From Triparma columacea (lineage: Eukaryota; Sar; Bolidophyceae; Parmales; Triparmaceae): a stretch of DNA of 18,074 bases. This document shows positions 1 to 8,379 of this stretch, one piece after another (position 1 is the first letter of the stretch; every line of letters starts with the position of its first letter). A program made the translations under genes and the position numbers. Below the pieces are notes generated by a model. It saw nothing but the letters and a program-made list of their open reading frames with translations. It was not told the DNA's origin and did not search any database. The stretch covers positions 1 to 18,074 of the forward strand of contig BRYA01000572.1 of the NCBI GenBank assembly GCA_030267965.1. Reading direction: 5' to 3'.

Positions 1-62
1 CTAACCCTAACCCTAACCCTAACCCTAACCCTAACCCTAACCCTAACCCTAACCCTAACCCT
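1..62. repeat. Telomere, CCCTAA/TTAGGG repeats
   Basis: About ten perfect copies of CCCTAA occupy the first 62 bases and start inside a unit (CTAACC...). On the minus strand this reads TTAGGG toward the physical end, which is the orientation of a real left chromosome end. TTAGGG is used by animals, fungi and many protists including stramenopiles, so it does not identify the organism by itself. There are no variant units inside the tract. Confidence 0.98.
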
Positions 63-125
63 ACACCCTTTACACCCTTTACACCCTTTACACCCTTTAC
101 ACCCTTTACACCCTTTACACCCTTT
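63..125. repeat. 9-bp tandem array next to the telomere (ACACCCTTT x7)
   Basis: Seven exact copies of ACACCCTTT directly abut the last telomere unit. From 126 to about 210 the array continues in degenerate form (ACATTCTTT, ACACCTTTC, ACAACCTTT and similar). On the minus strand the unit is AAAGGGTGT, which shares AGGG with the telomere unit. It may be a diverged telomere-derived repeat or a subtelomeric minisatellite. Confidence 0.95.
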
Positions 126-239
126 ACATTCTTTACATTCTTTACACCTTTCACAACCTTTACATTCTTTACACCCCTTACAACCTTTACACCCTTTACA
201 AACTCTACCTTTACACACACCTTACCCTTACACCAACAC

Positions 240-755
240 ACACACATACATACACATCTTCAAACACTTACAAACACACACACACCATATTACCTCATAC
301 CCTCCTCTTTTCTACTCTCCTCTTTCACTCCACTCACTCCTCTTCACAACTACACTCAACCTCCTTTTATTTATCTTCATACACATCTACTACACTTACA
401 CACATCATTCCACCTTATACTCTCCTCTCTTCTACTCTTTCTCCTTAACTTCTCTCACTCATCTCTAAAACTACATTCACCCTCATTTAATTCATCTACA
501 TACACATCTACTACACTTATACACATCATTCCACCTTACCCATTCCTCTCTCCTACCCTCAACCCTTAAATCCTCTCACTTCTCTCCAAAACTACACTCA
601 CCCTCCTAATTCATCTTCATACACATCTTCTACACTTACACACATTATTTCACTTTATACCCTCCTCTCTTCTTCTCTCAACCCATAAATCCTTTACACA
701 ACCACACTCTCCTTCTTTTAATTCATCATCCCAATACACATCCACTACACTTCCA
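240..755. repeat. Degenerate subtelomeric satellite, period about 120 bp
   Basis: A landmark ACACATCTWCWACACTTA recurs near 252, 381, 502, 621 and, weakly, 736, giving spacings of 129, 121, 119 and 115 bp. Between landmarks the same order of blocks returns: a CACATCATTCCACCTTAT-like block, a CTCCTCTCTTCTACTCT-like pyrimidine block, a CTCTCACT block, then ACTACACTCACCCTCC. Copies differ by substitutions and small indels. No coding potential is seen. Confidence 0.8.
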
Positions 756-757
756 TT

Positions 758-957
758 ATACTCACAAATCACTATAACACTGCCATTACTCTTCAAAATC
801 TCATACAAATCTACTAACACATCCTCAATACCCACAAACCACTTTAACACTCATTTTTCTTTCTTCTCCACTTACACAATACTCACAAACCACTTAAACA
901 CTCCTACAACACATCAACTCCACTTCTCAAATACTCACAAAACACTATAACACTCCC
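758..957. repeat. Short subtelomeric repeat, about 26-bp core in four copies
   Basis: Four copies of a core resembling AATACTCACAAACCACTTT followed by AACACTC lie at about 758, 827, 878 and 930, spaced 69, 51 and 52 bp. They separate the 120-bp satellite from the 3' end of the large gene. The cores differ at several positions, so this is an old or loosely maintained array. Confidence 0.7.
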
Positions 958-1053
958 ACATACATACTTAACATACACCTAAAAAACACACACAATAATC
1001 ATAACTATACCAAATCAAATCAATTTTCCTTACAAATGTTGCTGCCTTATTAG

Positions 1054-4000
1054 TCATGCCCCATCCTCATCTTTGGGCACAACACTGCTTACTTTAACCT
1101 TCCCACCTTCTACCTCTATGATATCTACACCACCAGCGCCTCCAATACTTGCTCTCCTAATACTTGCTCTCAAAGCACCTGCTAGACCAACCTCAGCTTC
1201 AGTATCAACACTTGCTCTTCTTTCACTCTCTCTCCTTCTAGCATCTCTTGTTTCTGGAATGTATTCAACAGGCACTTTAGCTCTCATTGCTTCATTGAAC
1301 CAATCTGGCTTCTCCTCTTCCCATCTCTCCCAGTTTGCCTCTACCCAAGCTTTCACTTCCTCTTTAATTGACTTCCAGTGATGCCTTGATGTATTGAAGA
1401 CAGTATCAGCCTTCTTCCCGTCGTCTTGATGAGTGTGGTATTTTTTTATTGTTAATTTTTTCCCTGTCTCAGAGCTGAAAAATGTAACTAAGCACTGTTT
1501 TTCAATGTTCAAGAAAAATACAGCAAAGGATACAACTGTATATGGCATAACTAACCTGACTACTTTCCGTGCTAATATAAGCTCTTCATCTGTAACATCT
1601 CCCCTTTTAGCTAGAATTGTAGCTATTGGGAGACTTCCCATTGTCAACACAAATCCAAGCACCCAATATATTCCACCAAGCTCATTAGGATGCCTAAACT
1701 GCACAATTGATGTGAAGTCTGTGACTACCTTCACCAGAACTCTAGCTACAATGCTACTCACTATTTCTACATTGCCACCAACAGGCATAAAATACCAAAA
1801 GTCTCCTCTCAAGATCTTCACCAACAAGTATAGACCAAGGTCAGCACCAACATAGAGAGAGACCAATCTACCATCAAGTAGCCCTAATACAACTATTGTC
1901 ATGCACCTTATCACAAGCATGCAGGCGCTAAAGAACATCATTGTAACAAATATTATAGATCTTTTGGTGGGATTTGCAGGAACATACCCATAGAAGTCAG
2001 GCACTTGCTCTCTTTTCACTGGGTCAGTGTCCCAGTCATAACTGATACTTGCTGATGCAAAGCCAGTTGTCAAAGCTGAAACTGAAAGTGAGACCCAAGC
2101 TGCAATTGCAACATTTTCTTTACTTTTGGCAATAGCCATGAGCTGGATAATCACTCCAGGTATGGCCTCAGCAAACATCTCAATCCCTTTCATGACAGTC
2201 ATCTCGTACATAGGATCAGAGGCATGTCCAGCTTCTCGTTTATCACCAGCTGCAACTCTGTATGCATCGACAGCAGGTTTAAACCCAATCAAAATAGGAA
2301 ACCATTCCCTTAAGACCCTTTTCATTCCCAACTTTCTGTTCTGTCCCCAAACAAAAAGCATTTGTATCCCAATGGATACCATCAAACTTGCAAAAGATGC
2401 CTTAAAATACCCATACTTCTTATCACTCCAAAACATGTACGTCACATACACATCAGTCAGCAAATCTGCCATACTAGTGATAGCCCCAACAGTCACTCTT
2501 GCCTTCAACCCCCAAGGAACTTCCTCCAAAAGCCTGTAGCTAATTGTCTCAAGCATAGGTCTGAACCACTTATATTCCTCATCAAGCTCCTGTAAAGCAG
2601 AGAAATTTAATATGAATGCATCAATAGCAGCAACTGGCTGAGTATTAATAGCCAAACTCCTCGCTAGAGACTCTCCAATCTCCCTTCCTTCCTTCTCTCC
2701 CAGCTCTACAGCCTTAGCATCCACCTTCCTCAACTTACACAGCTTGTTCTTGACAACTGCGCCAAGCATTGGTGTGACAAACGCGTACTTCTCTGCAGCC
2801 TGTCTCAGAACATAGTTTGACCCTATAAATGACCTGACCGCCTCCTCCTTTGTCATTCCCTTCTTCCTGAAATTTAATGCAACCAACAGTTGCTCACCCA
2901 ACAACTTTCCTATTTGGTTAGGATCTAAACCTGCATAGTCTTGTGTAGTATCATTCACAGCGTGCGAAGAAATCAGTGCGCCTCTGTTGTCCAACCCAAC
3001 ACTAGCTCTCCTAATACTTGCTCTCACAGCACCTGCTAGACCACCCTCAGCTTCAGCGTCAACACTTGCTCTCCTGACACTCTCTCTTCTTCTAGCATCT
3101 CCATCTGCTGGAATGAAATCTACAGGTACTTTAGCCTTCATCACATCAGTAAACCACTCTGGCTGCTCCTCTTCCCATTTAGCCCAGTTTAAGCCAACCC
3201 ATTTCTTAATTTCTCCTTCAATTGAGACCCAATGATGTTTTGACCTTTTAAAGACCTCAAACTTCATTTTATCACTTTCTCCTTCAAGGAAGTATGCCAT
3301 TGACATATCCTTTGACCTCTGTGTACTCCAGAAGGTGTGCAAGTAGTTGCTCTCAATGTTAAAAAAGAAAACAGCAAGGCATATGGTAGTTAATGGTATG
3401 ATATACTTCACTATAAATGATGCAATATCAATTGGGTTGTCATCTACATAAGGAGAAAATAGATATACATATATTGACCCTGGTAGACTTATCATTGTCA
3501 ATACAAGTCCAAACAACCAATAGGCTCCCCCAACTTCATTAGGATGTCTGAAGTGTGCCATTGAAGTGAAGTCTACAATGATCTTTACCATCACTCTTAA
3601 AAAAATACTACTCACAATCTCCACGTTACCCCCCAATTGTATCCAGTACCAAAAGTCACCCCTCAAAATCTTAACCAGCAAGTAGAGACCAAGGTCAGCT
3701 CCAATGTAGAGAAAGGCCCAACTACCTCCCATCAATCCAAGAAGAACTATTGTTGTACACCTTATGAGAAGCATTCCTGCAGTGAACAGCAACAAGGAAA
3801 CAAATACTACTGATCTCTTGCTTGCTTTTGCAGGTATATATCCATAGAAGTTTGGTGCCGCTATTCTATGAGCAGGGTCTGTGTCCCAGTCATAACTTAT
3901 TGTTGCGGAGGCAAAGCCTGTTGTAATTGCTGACACTGCAACTGAAAGCCATGCTGAAGTTCCAACATCTTTGTCACTTGATGCTATAGCCATGAGCTGG

Positions 4001-7000
4001 ATGATCACTCCAGGAATTGCCTCAGCAAACATCTCAGTCCCTTTCATAAGTGACATTTCCACCAACGGTTCAATTGCAGTCCCGACCTCTTGTTTTTTTC
4101 CAGTTGCCACCCTGTAAGCATCGACAGCAGGTTTAAACCCAATTAAAATAGGGAAACATTCCCTTAAGACTCTTTTCATCCCCAACTTCCTGTTTTGTCC
4201 CCAAACTGCAAATATTTGAATCCCAATTGACACTGATAAACTTGCTAAGGAAGCCTTGAAGTACCCATACTTCTTATCTCTCCAAAACATGTTCGTTACA
4301 TAAACATCAGTCAGCAAATCAATCATGCTTGTTGCAGCACCAACAGTGACCCTTGCTTTCAAGCCTAATTTGGACTTCATAAATAGATTCATAACAACAT
4401 CTTCAAGCATGGGCTTTAACCATTGTTGTTCATTCATGACTTCTTGCACTTCGTTGAATTGAAGTGCCCACTCATCTACAGCATGAGCAGCAGACAAAGT
4501 AGTCAACATAACTGCTGTCATTGCACTCCCAATCTCCCACCCCCTGGTTTCCTCCTCATTATTATCTTCTCCCTCATTTGTTGCTCTTCTTTTAAATTTG
4601 TTCATAACCACAGCATACAGCATAGTTCTCATAAAACCATGCTGCTCTGTAATCTCTCTCAGTGCCCTATTGGCGGCAATAAATTCCCTCACAACCTCTA
4701 CCTTACTGTCCCCAATATTCCTTTTCTTCACTCTCTCCATCAGCTGCTCTCCAAACCTCCTCCCATCCTGTTCCCCTGCTTCACTGCTCTTCAGCAGATT
4801 ATCAAAGTAGTGAGCAGCATCAGTTGCCATGCTCAGGTGCTTAATTACACTCTGTTTGCTAGCAGCCTTTCCTAAACCCTCCTGTCTAGTCATCATTTCA
4901 ACATCTGTCTTCATCTTGCCAGCCTCAGAGAACCTTATAGCAGTGAATTGCCCTTTGTGTTCAACTGTGATTACAAGTGTCTTGTTGTTAACTCTATGAA
5001 GCTTAAGCTGGGAGTCAACTTGATTTTTAAGGTTCCAGAAGAACGCTGCAACTTCCTTGTGGGATGATCTCACAGTTATTGAAGTCTTCCCCCACACCAT
5101 TCCCATCACTGCCTTTATCAATGTCTGCCCAGTCAACCCACTACTGATCTCTTGAGCTCCATCAATCTCGTCAAAGTGACTTTCAATCCCTGGTGCTCCT
5201 TCAATTGCAAATTCCTCAAACTTAGCAATCATCTGCTGTCTCTTGAAGATATCATTCTCTTTACTCTGGTTGTATCTCTTACGCAGTGTAGAAACAGCGG
5301 CCAAAAACTGCGGGACAATTGTGTTAGATAGAGAAGTAGGGATTGCCCCCTTCAAATCCATTTTAGAGATGAATGTCACGGCTGTTTGTTGAACATCGCC
5401 TATGGATTGAAGGGACTCAAAATACCAGACTGAGTGAGTAGACACCAAGACACTTCCTGGATCAACAGGAAATTCTTCCTTTAGGTCTTCAGTGTCTGCT
5501 ACAGAGAGAATAATACTGCCATTACTTTCAACCTTCCAGATTGCCCTGGTTCTTCCTTCTCGATAAGAAAACCCTGGAACGCCAAGACTTCTTACTTGGC
5601 GTACAAACAGATTGTGTTTGTTTGACTCCTTGAACGATGAAGCAAGTATGCCATTCACTTTTGTGGTTGTTTTGTATTCTCTTGAGTTGATGTGAAATTC
5701 AAACGCAGCACACTCCTCCACACTAGCATCAACTACAGTAGTGGCGACACCAGTCCCACTGCTTGCCCCATCAACATGAACTAGCTTCATCTTGACCCTC
5801 TCATCAGGACTCTTCAAATCAGCAAAATTCCTCCCCTCCTTGCACTTCTCATAGAACTTCTTCCCCTTACTTATTGCTTCCTTCTCCTCATCAGTATAAT
5901 CTTGGGGTTCATTCTTGATGATGTTGACAAGAGAGGCCAGTGCATTTTTATCGACCTCTTCATCCTGATTGAAGGAGTCCCTGAGAGCTGCTATTGTGCT
6001 TAGTGCTTGTGGAATTGTTCTATCGACAACTTTTACTGGAATATACCCCCCTGCATCCATAAAGTGGGTCAATGTAAGTTTACACTGGAGAACACCATTA
6101 TGGTCCTCAATATTCTTGGCAGTGAGAATTCCACTTGTTGTAGCTTTCACAAGCTTCCTTAGATTTCCCCCATAGTCTACCTGCTCTTTAGCTGGGACAA
6201 AGGCTACAGACATCATGTTGTCATGCTGTACTTTTTGCCAAACATATCTCATCACAAACTCTCTTTTGTGAAGAGGGAAGCGAAGTTTCTTGACTGTTGC
6301 AAACAGCTTCTCATTTACCCTTCCCTTGACACCCTTCCTCATTTCCAGCCTTGCAGGGTCCCCTTTCTCTGTGCTCTTAAGCATCCTCTCCCTGCTGCAG
6401 AACTCAAAGAACCAAGCAGCTGCTTCCTCAGCTGAGCAGTCAGCGTTACACTCAGCTCTTCCAAAACCGAGTGTCTTTTCCCCTTTTTCCTGCTGCTTGT
6501 GCTTGATCTCCATCTTCACTCCCTCATATGGTGACTCAAGAGGCCCCCACCCTTCTTCATCCTCTTCACCAAAGAGCTCCTCCGACTCCTCAAACACCTT
6601 CTTCTGGTCCTCCTCCAACTCAACACCCTCCTTCATCCTCTCCACCAAGGCCCCCCTGACCTCAGCATCAACTTCCTTCCCGTTCCTCCTGAACTTCTTC
6701 TGCAACCTGTTGGCCTCAACAAGCTCATTCTTTGCAAGGTAGTCAATTGCTTTGTCCATCACTGCCTTTTGAAGAAGGCCAGTAAATTTCAGATCAAATG
6801 TTTGAACGTGTGTCACCCTACAGACATTTGGGGCAATCTCATTAAAGAAGTAGACACCTGTAGTCTCTGCTAGCACAAATCCTTCCTTACTGAGGTCCTT
6901 GAAGCCTCCTCCTGGGTACTCTATCAGTGGCACAAAAGCTAACATGTATGAAGTCCGCCCATTCTCAAGTTTGACTTTCTTCCAAGAGAACCAGGATTCA

Positions 7001-8379
7001 AAGAGACGGTCTTTTGCTGGGTTAGGCACGTGTAATCCTTGGTGTTGATGGTGACTTCTAGTTCCATCAATATTATGTCTAAAAACCCTAGGCAGATTGC
7101 CATTCTCCTTCAGATGCTTTCTTGCATAAGCGTAAGTCTCGCCTAAACTTAGCTCAGCCAGCAACTCCTCTGCTGACTTGTCCACAGTGACCCCAAAGGC
7201 TCCCCACACGCTTTCCCCCTCTCTCCACAGGAACTTGTCCACCGCCTCCTTCAGTGTCCCCTTGACTCTCTTCCCCTTCGTGTGAAGTTCCTTCTCTAGC
7301 CTCCCAACCCTCTCCAACATTGTCTCCTCCTCTATTGTCAGAGGCGGTGCCCTTGGTATGATCTCCTCGACAAAGTGCCTTTTCCTCCTCTCGTCAATGA
7401 CTGCAGGCTGTCTGAACTTCTTCCTGACCTCCTCTATGATACCCTTTACTGCTGCATACGCAACCTTGACGTCTCCCTTCTTGATCCTGCCTTTTTTGCT
7501 GCCTTCAACACTAGATGCCGTGGATCTCACACTCTTGAAGCTTTTGACTGTGCGAACATTAACTTCTGGTTCAATCTCTGTTGATCTCTCCTCTGCCTTA
7601 AGAGTTCCCACCATGGTGACTGCAGTTTGTCCAAACTCGAAATCGGTGAAGCTAAGCTTGCCCTTAATGACACCTCGCTTGACAGTCTTGGTCTTTATTG
7701 ACGCTAGAATTTCGACAAGCATCGCAGTTGCCTCATCAGAAAGATCATCCTCATCAAGGGGTGCCAACTCCATAGTGCTCGTTGATTCGTCAGGAGAGAC
7801 GGTTTTGACGTCGAGGAGAAATTCGACAAACTTATTCCCGCTGCCGTAGTGCTGCCAGTAGATGAGTCTGTGAACGACTCCTTCCTTTTCGTCATACTCC
7901 TGGAGGGTCTTCCTTCGGAACTTGCCCTGCTCACAATCGGTGAGGAGAAAGTCGATGATCTTGTCGCGCTCGTCGTGGAAGACATCAGCAAGCTCCATAA
8001 CCTTCACATCGACGCCGGTAGAATTGTCGATAAGGCCTTCAACGGCTCCGCGGTCATCCAGAAGCTTGACTAGTTCGACTTGTTTGGGGCCAAGAGCTGT
8101 GTAATCGATATTTACGGGACCGTGTATTGCGGAGGGAGTGTGATTGAAGCCTGAAGGGGGCTCGGTTGTCTTCAGCAGACCATTGTCGTGTTGCTTCGAT
8201 GCGTTGTCGTCTGGTTGACTACCATCACCGGGAGGAGCCTCTTGGTCTGGAGCATCACTCCTGTGGGAAGGTTTCTCCCCCTCCATGCCTTTGAAAGCGG
8301 GATCTTCGCGATCGCTTCCCCCGCGTTGGTCCGTCGATGATCTAATCTCCTCGCTGAGCTCCATGACGCGACGATCCAT
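1054..8379 (-). CDS. Giant START-like / tandem multipass membrane protein
   Basis: One uninterrupted frame of 2441 codons runs from ATG at 8379 to TGA at 1054. Residues 1-100 are hydrophilic and likely disordered. Residues about 100-280 may be a divergent first domain. Regions near 390-560, 650-800, 870-1030 and a shorter one near 1090-1195 look like START/Bet v1-like lipid-binding units: each has a conserved beta-strand core, lines such as MLAFVPLIEYPGG and MSVAFVPAKEQVDYGG, and a C-terminal helix. They are joined by charged helical linkers. Residues 1208-1797 and 1828-2412 are two copies of a module: a soluble helical part, then GLKARVTVGA, LLTDVYVT, roughly seven or eight hydrophobic segments, SYDWDTDP, RHPNE.GG.YW and a basic serine tail. 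Role inferred, not known: membrane protein with lipid-sensing or transfer domains. No introns are needed. Transcription runs toward the telomere. The family is uncharacterised as far as I can tell. Confidence 0.88.
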   Translation of the reverse strand: MDRRVMELSEEIRSSTDQRGGSDREDPAFKGMEGEKPSHRSDAPDQEAPPGDGSQPDDNASKQHDNGLLKTTEPPSGFNHTPSAIHGPVNIDYTALGPKQVELVKLLDDRGAVEGLIDNSTGVDVKVMELADVFHDERDKIIDFLLTDCEQGKFRRKTLQEYDEKEGVVHRLIYWQHYGSGNKFVEFLLDVKTVSPDESTSTMELAPLDEDDLSDEATAMLVEILASIKTKTVKRGVIKGKLSFTDFEFGQTAVTMVGTLKAEERSTEIEPEVNVRTVKSFKSVRSTASSVEGSKKGRIKKGDVKVAYAAVKGIIEEVRKKFRQPAVIDERRKRHFVEEIIPRAPPLTIEEETMLERVGRLEKELHTKGKRVKGTLKEAVDKFLWREGESVWGAFGVTVDKSAEELLAELSLGETYAYARKHLKENGNLPRVFRHNIDGTRSHHQHQGLHVPNPAKDRLFESWFSWKKVKLENGRTSYMLAFVPLIEYPGGGFKDLSKEGFVLAETTGVYFFNEIAPNVCRVTHVQTFDLKFTGLLQKAVMDKAIDYLAKNELVEANRLQKKFRRNGKEVDAEVRGALVERMKEGVELEEDQKKVFEESEELFGEEDEEGWGPLESPYEGVKMEIKHKQQEKGEKTLGFGRAECNADCSAEEAAAWFFEFCSRERMLKSTEKGDPARLEMRKGVKGRVNEKLFATVKKLRFPLHKREFVMRYVWQKVQHDNMMSVAFVPAKEQVDYGGNLRKLVKATTSGILTAKNIEDHNGVLQCKLTLTHFMDAGGYIPVKVVDRTIPQALSTIAALRDSFNQDEEVDKNALASLVNIIKNEPQDYTDEEKEAISKGKKFYEKCKEGRNFADLKSPDERVKMKLVHVDGASSGTGVATTVVDASVEECAAFEFHINSREYKTTTKVNGILASSFKESNKHNLFVRQVRSLGVPGFSYREGRTRAIWKVESNGSIILSVADTEDLKEEFPVDPGSVLVSTHSVWYFESLQSIGDVQQTAVTFISKMDLKGAIPTSLSNTIVPQFLAAVSTLRKRYNQSKENDIFKRQQMIAKFEEFAIEGAPGIESHFDEIDGAQEISSGLTGQTLIKAVMGMVWGKTSITVRSSHKEVAAFFWNLKNQVDSQLKLHRVNNKTLVITVEHKGQFTAIRFSEAGKMKTDVEMMTRQEGLGKAASKQSVIKHLSMATDAAHYFDNLLKSSEAGEQDGRRFGEQLMERVKKRNIGDSKVEVVREFIAANRALREITEQHGFMRTMLYAVVMNKFKRRATNEGEDNNEEETRGWEIGSAMTAVMLTTLSAAHAVDEWALQFNEVQEVMNEQQWLKPMLEDVVMNLFMKSKLGLKARVTVGAATSMIDLLTDVYVTNMFWRDKKYGYFKASLASLSVSIGIQIFAVWGQNRKLGMKRVLRECFPILIGFKPAVDAYRVATGKKQEVGTAIEPLVEMSLMKGTEMFAEAIPGVIIQLMAIASSDKDVGTSAWLSVAVSAITTGFASATISYDWDTDPAHRIAAPNFYGYIPAKASKRSVVFVSLLLFTAGMLLIRCTTIVLLGLMGGSWAFLYIGADLGLYLLVKILRGDFWYWIQLGGNVEIVSSIFLRVMVKIIVDFTSMAHFRHPNEVGGAYWLFGLVLTMISLPGSIYVYLFSPYVDDNPIDIASFIVKYIIPLTTICLAVFFFNIESNYLHTFWSTQRSKDMSMAYFLEGESDKMKFEVFKRSKHHWVSIEGEIKKWVGLNWAKWEEEQPEWFTDVMKAKVPVDFIPADGDARRRESVRRASVDAEAEGGLAGAVRASIRRASVGLDNRGALISSHAVNDTTQDYAGLDPNQIGKLLGEQLLVALNFRKKGMTKEEAVRSFIGSNYVLRQAAEKYAFVTPMLGAVVKNKLCKLRKVDAKAVELGEKEGREIGESLARSLAINTQPVAAIDAFILNFSALQELDEEYKWFRPMLETISYRLLEEVPWGLKARVTVGAITSMADLLTDVYVTYMFWSDKKYGYFKASFASLMVSIGIQMLFVWGQNRKLGMKRVLREWFPILIGFKPAVDAYRVAAGDKREAGHASDPMYEMTVMKGIEMFAEAIPGVIIQLMAIAKSKENVAIAAWVSLSVSALTTGFASASISYDWDTDPVKREQVPDFYGYVPANPTKRSIIFVTMMFFSACMLVIRCMTIVVLGLLDGRLVSLYVGADLGLYLLVKILRGDFWYFMPVGGNVEIVSSIVARVLVKVVTDFTSIVQFRHPNELGGIYWVLGFVLTMGSLPIATILAKRGDVTDEELILARKVVRLVMPYTVVSFAVFFLNIEKQCLVTFFSSETGKKLTIKKYHTHQDDGKKADTVFNTSRHHWKSIKEEVKAWVEANWERWEEEKPDWFNEAMRAKVPVEYIPETRDARRRESERRASVDTEAEVGLAGALRASIRRASIGGAGGVDIIEVEGGKVKVSSVVPKDEDGA
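1144..2898 (-). repeat. Internal duplication, membrane module copy B (residues 1828-2412)
   Basis: Second copy of the module: GEQLLVALNF, GLKARVTVGAITSM, LLTDVYVTYMFW, GQNRKLGMKRVLRE, GFKPAVDAYRVA, FAEAIPGVIIQLMAIA, SYDWDTDP, RHPNELGGIYW, then RRRESERRASVD and RASIRRASIG. At DNA level, the stretch near 1141-1260 and its partner near 2998-3117 are plainly similar base by base, including synonymous positions. A 29-residue C-terminal tail (GAGGVDIIEVEGG...) follows only this copy. Confidence 0.9.
2989..4758 (-). repeat. Internal duplication, membrane module copy A (residues 1208-1797)
   Basis: This segment encodes the first of two tandem modules. It begins with GEQLMERVKK, passes through GLKARVTVGAATSM (about 1339-1352), GQNRKLGMKRVLRE, GFKPAVDAYRVA, FAEAIPGVIIQLMAIA, SYDWDTDP (1495-1502) and RHPNEVGGAYW, and ends with RRRESVRRASVD and RASIRRASVG. 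It matches copy B over its whole length without large gaps. The membrane part is far better conserved than the soluble N-terminal part of the module. Confidence 0.9.

Larger units (their letters stand above)
1..1037. other. Subtelomeric block with almost no G on the + strand
   Basis: By direct reading, the + strand contains one G (position 782) between 1 and 1037; the next is at 1038, 16 bases before the stop codon of the adjacent gene. A, C and T are all well represented. The minus strand is therefore essentially C-free over 1 kb. The boundary is sharp and coincides with the end of the coding sequence. No gene is supported in this interval; ORFs that appear on the minus strand are a product of this bias. 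Confidence 0.95.

Noticed and set aside
240..757. CRISPR-like array
   Set aside because: Units are degenerate throughout with no conserved repeat/unique spacer pattern, next to a eukaryotic telomere.
650..850. 66-codon minus-strand ORF in the subtelomere
   Set aside because: It lies in C-free sequence where TGA/TAG/TAA frequency and composition are distorted; it overlaps two repeat types and matches no family.
1054..8379. Frameshifted or multi-exon model for the giant gene
   Set aside because: The frame is open for 2441 codons, domain order is continuous and both modules align without gaps at junctions, so no intron or frameshift is needed.
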